Shown here: piece after piece, positions 25,169 through 33,823 of the stretch
How positions within the stretch are numbered: position 1 is the stretch's first letter
Layout of the letters: every line of letters starts with the position of its first letter
Source: Enterovibrio calviensis DSM 14347
GTDB lineage: Bacteria > Pseudomonadota > Gammaproteobacteria > Enterobacterales > Vibrionaceae
Assembly (NCBI RefSeq): GCF_000621165.1
Contig: NZ_JHZA01000001.1
Span: forward strand, 744,001 to 808,000
Length of the DNA stretch: 64,000 bases
Direction of reading: 5' to 3'
Position numbers and translations under genes: made by a program
The notes under the pieces: generated by a model
What the model saw: only the letters and a program-made list of their open reading frames with translations
The model's database searches: none
Told to the model about the DNA's origin: nothing

Positions 25169-27153
25169 TCCTTCGTTTTCTCAATAACCTTCCATTAAGA
25201 GCGAAGTTCATATTCCCGACGTGGGTATTGATGACATTCGGCTTGATTGTGTTGGGCAGTGCTGTCGATCACGCCGTGGTGCGATACTTAGAGAAAAGCC
25301 TCATCGACAGTTCGAAAGTGATGGCGATGTCTGCGGCAAGCAACTTAAATGCTGCGGTGGCATTTGGCGATGTGGAAACAGGACGTGAACAGCTTCATGC
25401 TTTGAGCGCTGATCCTGACCTTATCGCAGCGCGAGTCATGACCAATGAAAATTGGGAATTTGCCTCGTTCTCACGTCTGCCTGATGATTGTTATCGACAA
25501 GGTCAGCAAATCCTATGTGTGAACACAGCGGTAGAGAGAGTCTCTGCTGAAATTGTTCTCGGCGACGATAAGTTGGGGGAGATTTTCCTCATTGTATCGA
25601 GAGACAATATCGAGGAAGAGCGACGTGCGTTGTTGATGTATTTAGCCGCGGGCACGGCAGCTTTGTCTATCCTTTCCTTGGTCTTTGCGCAAATGCTTCA
25701 CCGCATTGTTGCCTCTCCGTTGGCATCACTGCACCAATCAATGTCTGCGATTATTAGGCTTGGTGTGGTGAATCGGAGTATTCCGGTGAGACACAACGAT
25801 GAGCTGGGTCAAGTGACTGCCTGCTTTAACGAAATGGTGACCAATCTTTCTGAGCGTGACGGTCAGTTGAAACAAACGCTGCAGGAACTTGAGAACAAGA
25901 GCCGATATATCAGCCAAGTTATGGATACCATGGACCAAGGTGTTATGGTTGTTGCGCCGGGAGACAACGTCACGTATTACAACCCTGCCGCAGAAAAGCA
26001 ACTTCGCCGTTTTGGATGTGCGCCTACAGACCTAGAAAGCTTGTTGGATGTGCTTGAGCCCGCGGAAAATATGATTGCGATATCCAATGCGATCGATGCG
26101 CATTTACCACTTAAAAATGTGGAACTCTCGCACCCAAAAACGGGGCAGGTCTTTTTAATCAGCACGGATCCAATGGCAACTGCGCATCACTCATTACTGC
26201 AGTTTGAAGATGTGACGGCTCACCGCGAGTCTGAGCAGCGTCGAAAATTTGCTGAGATGATTTTTGACAAGAGCCAAAACGCCACCTTGGTGTTATCACG
26301 CTCACTAAAAATAAAAACGCAGAATACAGCGAGTATTCGCTTATTTGGTGAAAATCGAACGTGGGAAGAACTGGATGTTGATCATCGTTTCCGCGCTACT
26401 TTCAGCGAGATTAAAGCGTTAATTTCAGCAGGAAGCTACCAATGGCGAGGTACGTTGATGTCTGAGGCTGGCGATGATCTGCCATGCCAAATCACCGCTC
26501 AAACCTTGGTTAACCATCGCGGGAAAATCGATGGCTACGTCGTTTCAATTGTTGATCAGACCGTAGAGATGGAAATTAAGCGCCTGAATCACATCGCCAA
26601 TCATGATTTATTGACGGGCTTACCGAATCGCGCACATGCGTTCGATAAGCTCTCTCGCGATCATGAGAAGGGACACAGTATGCATGTCCTGTTTATCGAC
26701 TTAGATGGATTCAAAGCGGTCAACGATCAATTTGGACACAACATTGGCGATGAGCTTTTGAAAGTGGTGGCAAGTCGTATGAAATCGTGTCTGCCACGCA
26801 GTGATTTTGTTGCGCGTTTATCGGGCGATGAATTTCTCATTGCGATTCAGGACACGTCGTCGGTGGATAGCATTGTGAAGCGTCTACTCGAACGGCTGAG
26901 TCAGGAAATGGTGATCAACCAATGCAAGCCAAAGGTGAGTGCGAGTATCGGCATTCGTCGTTGGGCAGAGAATGATAATACATCGCTGGCGACGGTTATC
27001 GAGCAGGCAGACAAAGCGATGTACGGTGCTAAGGCCAATGGTAAGAATGGCTTCGCGCTGGCCAAAGAAGGTTCTTTAGCCAGCCAAGGTTCTTTAGCCA
27101 ATCAAGATTCTCTAGCCAACCAAGGTTCGCTTGAGGCTTTCACCGAAGAGTGA
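25165..27153 (+). CDS. Membrane diguanylate cyclase (HAMP-PAS-GGDEF)
   Basis: 662 residues. Membrane segments lie at about 15-36 and 152-174 and enclose a periplasmic sensor of about 115 residues like the YfiN/CHASE8 type. A HAMP-like stretch follows (VASPLASLHQSMSAIIRLGV), then two PAS-like segments (about 250-350 and 365-470) and a GGDEF domain. The active-site motif is SGDEF at 553-557, a functional variant. The canonical inhibitory RxxD site upstream is not present (PRSD). It makes c-di-GMP. Four imperfect 6-residue repeats (GSLANQ type) extend the C-terminus. Start overlaps the YfiR-like stop. Confidence 0.88.
   Translation: MILRFLNNLPLRAKFIFPTWVLMTFGLIVLGSAVDHAVVRYLEKSLIDSSKVMAMSAASNLNAAVAFGDVETGREQLHALSADPDLIAARVMTNENWEFASFSRLPDDCYRQGQQILCVNTAVERVSAEIVLGDDKLGEIFLIVSRDNIEEERRALLMYLAAGTAALSILSLVFAQMLHRIVASPLASLHQSMSAIIRLGVVNRSIPVRHNDELGQVTACFNEMVTNLSERDGQLKQTLQELENKSRYISQVMDTMDQGVMVVAPGDNVTYYNPAAEKQLRRFGCAPTDLESLLDVLEPAENMIAISNAIDAHLPLKNVELSHPKTGQVFLISTDPMATAHHSLLQFEDVTAHRESEQRRKFAEMIFDKSQNATLVLSRSLKIKTQNTASIRLFGENRTWEELDVDHRFRATFSEIKALISAGSYQWRGTLMSEAGDDLPCQITAQTLVNHRGKIDGYVVSIVDQTVEMEIKRLNHIANHDLLTGLPNRAHAFDKLSRDHEKGHSMHVLFIDLDGFKAVNDQFGHNIGDELLKVVASRMKSCLPRSDFVARLSGDEFLIAIQDTSSVDSIVKRLLERLSQEMVINQCKPKVSASIGIRRWAENDNTSLATVIEQADKAMYGAKANGKNGFALAKEGSLASQGSLANQDSLANQGSLEAFTEE
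27070..27135 (+). repeat. 18-bp tandem repeat in the diguanylate cyclase C-terminus
   Basis: Three units of GGTTCTTTAGCCAATCAA with few mismatches start at 27070, 27088 and 27106, and a partial fourth starts at 27124. They stay in frame and encode GSLASQ, GSLANQ, DSLANQ, GSLEAF. They lie after the GGDEF domain, so they form a low-complexity tail. Confidence 0.9.
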
Positions 27154-27172
27154 TGAAGAAAAGATAAGCGCC

Positions 27173-27232
27173 TATACCTAAGTAAACTGAATATGCTCGC
27201 TGAATCCTGCATCTTCAGGTTACTTGGGTATA
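27173..27232. repeat. Inverted-repeat element, copy 3 (60-bp mini form)
   Basis: TATACCTAAGTAAACTGAAT and its partner ATCTTCAGGTTACTTGGGTATA are the two terminal repeats with only TCGCTGAATCCT-like sequence between them. It sits between two convergent genes and can fold into one long hairpin, so it may also stop transcription. Confidence 0.85.
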
Positions 27233-27260
27233 GATGCAATGGCGCTTATCTAAATTGCGG

Positions 27261-27641
27261 CTAAGAACTGTTTTGGGTCAACTTAGCCAATGCGGAACAC
27301 TCTGACGTTTCAACGTCTGATTCGAAAGCTTGGCAAGATAACGCTGTCATGCTTTTCAAACAGGATGTCGCCGCGGCATCAACCTTGTTGCTGAGGCTCA
27401 TCACATCAAATTCGCCACGTATCTGCCGACACGCCGCCCCAATCATCTTCTCCACAAAGGCTTTGTTGCTTGAATCAACACCCTCACCACCCAGACTTTC
27501 AAGCGCACAAGATTGCATCTTGTCACACAACACCGATATCTGGTTATCAAGGGCTGGGCTGACAGCGGATTGAGCTGTAAAGCTCAAAAATAAGCTTAAT
27601 AACATAGCGACTGACGCACCGTTTCGGGAGTGTTCTGCCAT
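27261..27641 (-). CDS. Small secreted cysteine-rich protein, unknown
   Basis: 126 residues from the ATG at 27641, with AAGGAA upstream; an in-frame GTG at 27665 would add 8. A signal peptide (VAMLLSLFLSFTAQSA, cleavage near residue 28) precedes a polar helical domain with six Cys (LCDKM, SCALE, ACRQI, SCLKS, SCQAF, ECSAL), enough for three disulfides. The spacing suggests a small periplasmic helical bundle. I recognise no family. It is a single gene, convergent with the diguanylate cyclase. Confidence 0.7.
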   Translation of the reverse strand: MAEHSRNGASVAMLLSLFLSFTAQSAVSPALDNQISVLCDKMQSCALESLGGEGVDSSNKAFVEKMIGAACRQIRGEFDVMSLSNKVDAAATSCLKSMTALSCQAFESDVETSECSALAKLTQNSS

Positions 27642-27900
27642 CCTACTTTTGGCTTCCTTTCTCACTGGCTGTCCCTATCTGAATGTCTACGCCATATCGT
27701 GAAATTAGCAGCGTTTTCGCTGCTACAAGGCTCACAAATGTAAGATTCAACCCTTATTTCCTAACCCTCTTTCATGCCAAAGGAAGTGACAAATATGCCA
27801 CCGCGTATTCAGTGTGTGAACTCATACAAAACTCCTCTCGTCTCCATGCAAACTTTCTGTTACTTTCGATTTGTTGTTAGAAATATCCATAGGAAAAATA

Positions 27901-28524
27901 ATGTCTATCGAAGGGGCACTGACGTTTACGTTAGCCATTTTCATTTTTGTATTAACGCCTGGTCCTGGCATCTTCGCGATTCTTGCACGCGCGATGGTGA
28001 AAGGTGCGCGAGGCTGTACTGCATTGGCTGCAGGAATGGTGGTGAGTGATTTGGTTTATCTCACTTTGGCGTGTTTTGGTTTGGCTACGATAGCGGAAAA
28101 CTACTCTGAGTTGTTTACTGTCATTCGCCTTGCTGGTGCTGCCTATTTGATTTATCTCGGCTATAAAATGTTCCGTGCGCTGCCACAACTGGCAACCGTT
28201 TCGGGCTCAACCGAGGAGACAAGGAAAGGGCATGTTTCTGCCTTTGTTCAAGGCTTTCTAATTTCCGCATCAAACCCGAAAGTGATTCTGTTCTACATTG
28301 CATTCTTGCCGACGTTTATGGATTTAACGGTTCTCAGCATGGCTGATGTGGTGTTAGCTAACGTATTGGCAGCTATCGCACTAATGAGTGGTGCAATGCT
28401 GGTGGCCTTTGGCGCAGCGAAAGCCGCTAAACTGCTGAAAACTGAAAAAGCGGTGCGACGCATGAACCGCGGCGCTGGCTCAATCATGATTGGGGCAGGG
28501 GCGTACTTAGCGTTAAGCCGATAA
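27901..28524 (+). CDS. LysE/RhtB-family exporter
   Basis: 207 residues, about six membrane segments. The N-terminal TPGPG motif (FVLTPGPGIFAILARAM) and the middle GFLISASNPKVILFYIAF are diagnostic of the LysE/RhtB amino-acid and homoserine-lactone exporters. The ATG at 27901 with AGGAAAAAT upstream is preferred over an earlier in-frame codon. It probably exports an amino acid or metabolite; the substrate cannot be told. It is a single gene with a strong terminator shared with a convergent LysR gene. Confidence 0.92.
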   Translation: MSIEGALTFTLAIFIFVLTPGPGIFAILARAMVKGARGCTALAAGMVVSDLVYLTLACFGLATIAENYSELFTVIRLAGAAYLIYLGYKMFRALPQLATVSGSTEETRKGHVSAFVQGFLISASNPKVILFYIAFLPTFMDLTVLSMADVVLANVLAAIALMSGAMLVAFGAAKAAKLLKTEKAVRRMNRGAGSIMIGAGAYLALSR

Positions 28525-28556
28525 CGCATGATGTAATTATTGCGGTCAACTCAACG

Positions 28557-28588
28557 AAAAAAAAGCAGCGTTATCGCTGCTTTTTTTG
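28557..28588. terminator. Bidirectional terminator
   Basis: Perfect stem AAAAAAAAGCAGCG / CGCTGCTTTTTTT around TTAT, between the convergent LysE-type exporter and LysR genes. Confidence 0.92.
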
Positions 28589-28640
28589 TGCTTATGGAAT
28601 AACAGCTTTTAGGCATCATGACTTGCCACATTTGACGATG

Positions 28641-29516
28641 CTAAGACGCTATCGAAGCCACTTGTGTGCTGTCTGGGCTGTCCAAAAAATGGTGAGATAT
28701 TTGCGAAATAATAGCCGGTGAAATCAGTGGGTGAGAGCGACTCGTGGTCACCACCACAATATCGACCGCCGGCAAAGGGGGAAGATTGGCACTGGCGATG
28801 ATTTGTAAGTCAGGTGGGACGCTGCCGGATGCCATGGCAGAAATCGCGAGATTGGCACGCGCTAAACCATGCAGGGTGGAAGCACTGGTGGTAAATGCAA
28901 CCAAGTCCACCTCAATACCGAGCTTGCCTAATCCGTCTAATGCGGTGGAGTGAAACTTACAGTTTTTGTCGAACAACGCCACCGGTAAAGGGCGACGATT
29001 AAGTAAAGTCGCATCACTGCCGCTTACCCATACACCTTTGTCATGTTTGAGCAGCCAGCCTTCATCAGAATCTGGTGAGCGGGTAAGAATCGCCATGTCC
29101 AACTCACCGCTATCTAAGCGTTGTCTCAGGCGCGTGCTAGATGCACACAGAACATCAAAGGTTTGGTCACCAATCAGTGAGCGAAGCGCGTTAATAAATT
29201 CGGGTAATAAGGATTTGGCATAGTCATCAGGGCAGCCCAACCGGATAGGGCGTGACGTGTCTTCGCGCTTGAACGTATCGAGAGCCTCATCATGCCCAGC
29301 AACAAGGCGGCGCGCATGGCTGACAAGACGTTGCCCAGACAAGCTCAAGCTGAGAGGGCGCTTTTCACGATCAAACAGTGGGCTGTCTAACTCTTCCTCA
29401 AGCCGCTTTATTTGCATGCTGATCGCCGATTGCGTGCGGTGAATCTGCGCCGCTGCTCGGGTGAAACTGCCAGTGTCCACAATGGCTAAAAAACTTCTCA
29501 GTGAATCAATATCCAT
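28641..29516 (-). CDS. LysR-family regulator
   Basis: 291 residues. The HTH region MDIDSLRSFLAIVDTGSFTR with AAQIHRTQSAISMQIKRLEE is classic. The effector domain starts near residue 92 (PIRLGCPDDYAKSLLPEFIN). It is divergent from a glutathione-S-transferase gene, which is the most likely target, and convergent with the LysE exporter. The DxxAK pocket resembles that of regulators sensing small organic acids or toxic aromatics, but no ligand can be named. Confidence 0.9.
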   Translation of the reverse strand: MDIDSLRSFLAIVDTGSFTRAAAQIHRTQSAISMQIKRLEEELDSPLFDREKRPLSLSLSGQRLVSHARRLVAGHDEALDTFKREDTSRPIRLGCPDDYAKSLLPEFINALRSLIGDQTFDVLCASSTRLRQRLDSGELDMAILTRSPDSDEGWLLKHDKGVWVSGSDATLLNRRPLPVALFDKNCKFHSTALDGLGKLGIEVDLVAFTTSASTLHGLARANLAISAMASGSVPPDLQIIASANLPPLPAVDIVVVTTSRSHPLISPAIISQISHHFLDSPDSTQVASIAS

Positions 29517-29662
29517 GCATCACTCGCTTATCTAAACCTTGCCTCGTTGTCGATAGTATCAACGATTCAAATATTAAGTATCAAGACTATGCGTTAGAAA
29601 CCATCATCACAACCTTGCATACTGAACTCGTCCTAACCTATCTCACTGCAAAGGAATGTGCC

Positions 29663-30319
29663 ATGAAACTCATCATTGCTAACAAAAACTATTCGACGTG
29701 GTCACTGCGTGGCTGGCTTGTATTACGTGGTTTCGACATCGAGTTCGATGAAATTGAACTTGAGTTATTTACAGACAATTTCTATGCAGAGATCGCCAAA
29801 CACTCAGGCGCTGCAAAAGTCCCCGTATTGGTAGACGGTTCGATAGAGGTATGGGATTCGTTGGCGATTTGTGAGTACGTCAACGATCAATATCTGGCTG
29901 GTAAAGGCTGGCCTGCTGACGTTGCACAACGCGCCAAAGCCCGCGCTTTCTCCGCAGAAATGCATTCTGGTTTTATGGCTCTGCGTAATGAAATGCCAAT
30001 GAACATTCGTGGGCGACGCAAAATCACACCGTCAGAGGCTTGCCAAAAAGACGTGGCCCGCATCGATGAGATCTGGGCGGGACAGTGGCAAGAATTCGGA
30101 AACAACGGCGGTTGGCTATTTGGCGAGTATTCCATCGCGGATGTCATGTTCGCGCCTGTTGTGTTGCGCTTTATCACCTATGGCGTGGCGCTATCTGATG
30201 ATGCGCAAGCCTACGCCAATCATGTATTAAATCATGCTGCTTTACAGCAATGGATCGCTGAATCGAAATCTGACACCTCTGTGGTTGCCGAAGACGAAGC
30301 AGGCACAGAAATCGGGTAA
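29663..30319 (+). CDS. Glutathione S-transferase family protein
   Basis: 218 residues from the ATG at 29663, with AAAGGA upstream. The N-terminal thioredoxin-like domain begins MKLIIANKNYSTWSLRGWLV, where Ser11 or Ser14 is the likely catalytic residue. The cis-Pro region AKVPVLVDGSIEVWDSLAI (glutathione-binding E/D-S) is intact. The helical domain follows (EMHSGFMALRNEMPMNIRGR). Cytosolic detoxification or reduction by glutathione is the family role. It is divergent from a LysR gene that may control it. Confidence 0.9.
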   Translation: MKLIIANKNYSTWSLRGWLVLRGFDIEFDEIELELFTDNFYAEIAKHSGAAKVPVLVDGSIEVWDSLAICEYVNDQYLAGKGWPADVAQRAKARAFSAEMHSGFMALRNEMPMNIRGRRKITPSEACQKDVARIDEIWAGQWQEFGNNGGWLFGEYSIADVMFAPVVLRFITYGVALSDDAQAYANHVLNHAALQQWIAESKSDTSVVAEDEAGTEIG

Positions 30320-30369
30320 ACGCACAATTCGGCATCAATGAACGATGCCACCAGTTACCATACTTTTGG

Positions 30370-30393
30370 CGGGCGTTTGCCCGTCTTTTTTTG
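30370..30393 (+). terminator. Terminator after GST gene
   Basis: Stem CGGGC / GCCCG with a GTTT loop and a following run of seven T. An inverted-repeat element follows immediately. Confidence 0.8.
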
Positions 30394-30399
30394 TTTGTT

Positions 30400-30446
30400 T
30401 ATACCCAAGCAACTTGAAGATGCAGGATTCAGGTTGCTTGGGTATA
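30400..30446. repeat. Inverted-repeat element, copy 4 (47-bp mini form)
   Basis: TATACCCAAGCAACTTGAAG is followed by GATGCAGGATTC and then AGGTTGCTTGGGTATA. It is the shortest form, little more than the two terminal repeats, and the ends show matched changes (AAGCAAC / GTTGCTT), which keep the hairpin. Confidence 0.85.
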
Positions 30447-30549
30447 TATTCTCACCAAATCGAATATTTCTTTGATGTAACCCATATAAAATGCGCCGCG
30501 CTTCAGTTTAAGGTGTGCCTTCATCCCGTAGAAAAGAAGTTGCACTCTG

Positions 30550-31656
30550 ATGACAAAGATTAATCAAGAAAGACTGGTTGAGCATTTTATTGAGCTAGTG
30601 AAAATTGACAGTGAATCTGGCAATGAAAAAGCCGTTGCTGAAGCACTGGCTGAACAACTGGGTCAAATGGGCTTCGCAGTGACTAAACTGCCTGTTCCTG
30701 ACACCATTTCTAACGGTTTTAACATCTACGGAAAATTACAAGGCACGTTGGAAGGCAGCATTATTTTCAGCAGCCACATGGACACAGTCACTCCGGGCAA
30801 CGGCATTGAGCCAATCATCGAAGATGGCATTATTCGTTCAAATGGCGAGACCATTCTGGGTGGTGATGACAAATCAGGTATTGCCGCGGTCATGGAAGCG
30901 GTGCGTTCTATTCAAGAAAGCGGTGACGCCCACAAAACGATTGAAGTGGCGTTCACGGTTTATGAAGAACTTGGCCTTGAAGGCGCGAAGCATTTCGACA
31001 TCGGCATGATTGAATCACAACAAGCGATCGTGTTGGATTCAGGGGGCCCTATCGGCACCATCATCACCACTGCGCCGGGTCAACAAAGCCTGAAGATCAC
31101 CATCAAAGGCAAACCAGCGCACGCGGGCTTGGCACCAGAAACCGGCATCAATGCACTGACCGTTGCCTCTGATGCGATCAGTAACATGACCCTGAGCCGT
31201 ATTGATGAAGAAACCACCGCGAATATCGGTGTCGTGCGCGGCGGTCAAGCGACTAACATCGTGATGCCTGAGCTTTACATCGAAGCGGAAGCACGCTCGC
31301 TAGACGACAGTAAACTGGCGAAACAAGTTGAGCACATGGTGTCGACGTTTGAAGCCGCGGCTGAAAAGCACGGAGCTGGTATCCAAATCGAATCAACGCG
31401 TTCTTACAATGCTTACCGCATTGCTGATGACAACCCACACGTTGTTGCCATCAAAGCTGCGTTTGAATCGATTGGCATTGAGCCTGTGACCAAACCTACG
31501 GGTGGCGGTTCTGACGCGAACGTATTCAACGAGAAAGGTCTGCTGACGGTGAACATGTCTACTGGCATGGCAAAAGTCCACACCACGGAAGAATTCATTG
31601 CTGTGAGCGACCTTGTGTCTATCAGTGAATTTGTTCGTGCATACGTGACACGATAA
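30550..31656 (+). CDS. M20-family metallopeptidase (peptidase T-like)
   Basis: 368 residues. Metal-binding motifs are intact: SSHMDTVTPG (His and Asp), LGGDDKSG (bridging Asp), YEELGLEGA (catalytic and ligand Glu), VLDSGG (Asp) and KVHTTEEF (His). The dimerisation domain lies at about 180-285 (KITIKGKPAHAGLAPETGIN). The family cleaves N-terminal residues from short peptides with two zinc or cobalt ions in the cytosol. It resembles the PepT-like subgroup rather than ArgE or DapE, but the peptide substrate is not defined. Terminator follows. Confidence 0.9.
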   Translation: MTKINQERLVEHFIELVKIDSESGNEKAVAEALAEQLGQMGFAVTKLPVPDTISNGFNIYGKLQGTLEGSIIFSSHMDTVTPGNGIEPIIEDGIIRSNGETILGGDDKSGIAAVMEAVRSIQESGDAHKTIEVAFTVYEELGLEGAKHFDIGMIESQQAIVLDSGGPIGTIITTAPGQQSLKITIKGKPAHAGLAPETGINALTVASDAISNMTLSRIDEETTANIGVVRGGQATNIVMPELYIEAEARSLDDSKLAKQVEHMVSTFEAAAEKHGAGIQIESTRSYNAYRIADDNPHVVAIKAAFESIGIEPVTKPTGGGSDANVFNEKGLLTVNMSTGMAKVHTTEEFIAVSDLVSISEFVRAYVTR

Positions 31657-31672
31657 GCATTGACAATAAATG

Positions 31673-31701
31673 AAAAAACCGCCGAGTTCTGGCGGTTTTT
31701 T
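31673..31701. terminator. Bidirectional terminator
   Basis: Stem AAAAAACCGCC / GGCGGTTTTTT with a 7-base loop between the convergent M20 peptidase and LysE-type genes. Confidence 0.92.
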
Positions 31702-31745
31702 TCTATCTAAATCAAAGTGATATGAGCCAATGAATCTTGATTTTT

Positions 31746-32348
31746 CTATTTGAACCAAGGGGTATAAACATTTTGGTAGAAAATATCGATGGCAACGAAG
31801 GCGAGCATGAGCGCCATTAACACGTTGAACACACGAAAATAGTTGGGCTGCCGAATACGACGACCTATCAAGCCGCCAATCACCGAATATGAGGTGGGTG
31901 CGCCAAAGGCCAAGATACTTAATACAAAAATCCAGAATAGGCTGCTTGTGCCATGAATACCCGCGGCAGGAAACTGAATGGTCACAATAGGCAATGTCGC
32001 AATAAGGCCTTTCGGATTGAGCAATTGCAGTACCAAGCCATCTTTGAATGTCAGTGAATCATCGATTTCCTTATTATCGATTTGCACCCGAGCGACCATT
32101 AACTTACTGGCAATGTAGAGAATATACCCACACCCCGCCGCGCTAACGAAAGGCAGCGAATCCTCCGTTACCAATGACCCTCCGACCACATTTAATGAAA
32201 CAAACAGAATCAGCATGGCAATGGCGACGCCCGTAAAGTAAGGGAGGTTTTGTTTGGTTTTACCCTGAATACCGCCATTGAGGCCCAGTAGATTGACGGG
32301 GCCAGGCGAATACATAATGCCAATGGCGTAGGCGAAAATTTCTAGCAT
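31746..32348 (-). CDS. LysE-family exporter
   Basis: 200 residues, about six membrane segments. The SPGPVNLL motif near the N-terminus and LQLLNPKGLIATLPIV in the middle are LysE-family hallmarks. It is distant from the first exporter at 27901. An AraC regulator gene lies 140 bp upstream on the same strand, a common arrangement for inducible exporters. Substrate unknown. Confidence 0.88.
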   Translation of the reverse strand: MLEIFAYAIGIMYSPGPVNLLGLNGGIQGKTKQNLPYFTGVAIAMLILFVSLNVVGGSLVTEDSLPFVSAAGCGYILYIASKLMVARVQIDNKEIDDSLTFKDGLVLQLLNPKGLIATLPIVTIQFPAAGIHGTSSLFWIFVLSILAFGAPTSYSVIGGLIGRRIRQPNYFRVFNVLMALMLAFVAIDIFYQNVYTPWFK

Positions 32349-32488
32349 GGCAATGTAACCTCATTAATGAAGGCGAGAGAAAGCGTCCTCAGCGTGCGGG
32401 CTGAAGCAGAGAGTGTTGGATAATTGCTTTGTTATCAGTGGCTACGTAAAGCCGTCGCTCTGTTGTTGAGCTGATAGCGGGCTAAGCG

Positions 32489-33337
32489 CTAATCGAGGAC
32501 AGGAGGCGGTAGTGCCCTCACTTGGAGTTGATATTGCTTCGGCGTCATACCAAATACTCGCTTAAAACGGCGGTTGAAGTGACTACTATCAGAGAAGCCA
32601 AATGCTTGCGCGACGTCGCTCGATTGCATACCAGATTCCAACGCCTTCCTCGCACCATTGATGCGGCAGTTGAGGACATATTGATGCGGAGTAATACCGA
32701 ACTGTGCTCGGAAAAGGCGAATAAAGTGGAACTTAGACAAAGACGCCGCGTTTGCAATGTCATCAATGGAAATGTCTTTATCGATATTGGCTTGAATGAA
32801 ATCTTTGGCGCGAAGCAGCAGGGTTTCTTGTCGTCGTGCTGGCACGACATCTTCAAGAAAACCCGAGCAGGAAACCATGGCATGAGAGAGTTGAAATAGC
32901 GCGGACTCTTGCTCGATCCGGTTACTTGTTGGGTCTTTAATCAGAGACGACATAATCAATGCTTGGTTGCGCAGTGCCATGCTGTCGATGAGACAGCCGT
33001 CAATGCGCAGGCTGGATGGGTCTTTAACCCCAAGCGCTTTGAATTGGCTTTCGACACTGCTTGGGTGCACATACAGCATTAAATATTCAAGATCTTGCTG
33101 CCCACCTGACTGCCCATCATGAACATCTTCAGGATTAAAGAGCAACACCGAACCTGCAGGGTTCTTGTGGTATGCCCCCTGACAGAAGAAATCTTGCCGA
33201 CCTTGCAAGGTCACCCCAATCGAAAATTCTTCATGGGCGTGTTTGTCGTAGGAGAAATCACACATATTTGCGTCAAGCACAGACACACCATCAAGGTGTT
33301 GGCTTTGAGCAAATTGAAAATGATTTTGTGTCGTCAT
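32489..33337 (-). CDS. AraC-family regulator
   Basis: 282 residues. An N-terminal cupin-like sensing domain (residues 1-160, KHAHEEFSIGVTLQGRQDFF and NPEDVHDGQSG) is followed by the double HTH DNA-binding domain at about 175-272. HTH 1 includes SIDDIANAASLSKFHFIRLF and HTH 2 includes DVAQAFGFSDSSHFNRRFKR. It probably controls the LysE exporter located downstream on the same strand. Confidence 0.92.
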   Translation of the reverse strand: MTTQNHFQFAQSQHLDGVSVLDANMCDFSYDKHAHEEFSIGVTLQGRQDFFCQGAYHKNPAGSVLLFNPEDVHDGQSGGQQDLEYLMLYVHPSSVESQFKALGVKDPSSLRIDGCLIDSMALRNQALIMSSLIKDPTSNRIEQESALFQLSHAMVSCSGFLEDVVPARRQETLLLRAKDFIQANIDKDISIDDIANAASLSKFHFIRLFRAQFGITPHQYVLNCRINGARKALESGMQSSDVAQAFGFSDSSHFNRRFKRVFGMTPKQYQLQVRALPPPVLD

Positions 33338-33429
33338 GGTGATTCCCCCCCGTTACTTACTTAACATCTTTGCAAAGTATATGTATCGAAGGGAACCAAA
33401 ACTTGAACAAAATTGCTTGATTGAGAGAG

Positions 33430-33445
33430 AGGTTACTTGGGTATA
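33430..33445. repeat. Single end of the inverted-repeat element
   Basis: AGGTTACTTGGGTATA matches the right terminal repeat of copies 1 and 3 exactly. No partner repeat is visible nearby, so this is a truncated remnant. Confidence 0.6.
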
Positions 33446-33451
33446 AACGAT

Positions 33452-33823
33452 CTATTCCGATAAGTTGATTGATTGAACCTCTTCGGGCGGAAGGGATATT
33501 TGTCGTAAATGCTGGCGTATTTCTTTTGCCGCAGAGTCGGTGAGAATCACGTTCATTGCGCATAAGAAAACGACCGAGCCAGCCAGCCCTGCGGAGAAAA
33601 ACGCACCTGAGCCAAGAAACATAAAGCACTGAACCACAAATATCACAGCGCAAAGCAGTTGCCCGATCTGATTGTAGGTTACGGCAAGGGTGTCTTTGGC
33701 TTTGTCGTGTTTGATGGTGATGGGCAACACCGCCCATCCTGAATGCACACGGACATTGCCGTCTTTCATTGTTGCGTTGAAGCCATTGTTATTCAGAAGG
33801 TCAGAAAGTGCGTCTAACTGCAT
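33452..33823 (-). CDS. Small membrane protein, unknown
   Basis: 123 residues. The N-terminal 50 residues are polar (MQLDALSDLLNNNGFNATMK). One or two hydrophobic segments follow (QLLCAVIFVVQCFMFLGSGA and AGLAGSVVFLCAMNVIL), then a polar C-terminus. The start codon overlaps the stop of the preceding zinc-ribbon-like gene (TAATG), so translation is coupled and the two products probably act together at the inner membrane. No family recognised. Confidence 0.65.
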   Translation of the reverse strand: MQLDALSDLLNNNGFNATMKDGNVRVHSGWAVLPITIKHDKAKDTLAVTYNQIGQLLCAVIFVVQCFMFLGSGAFFSAGLAGSVVFLCAMNVILTDSAAKEIRQHLRQISLPPEEVQSINLSE

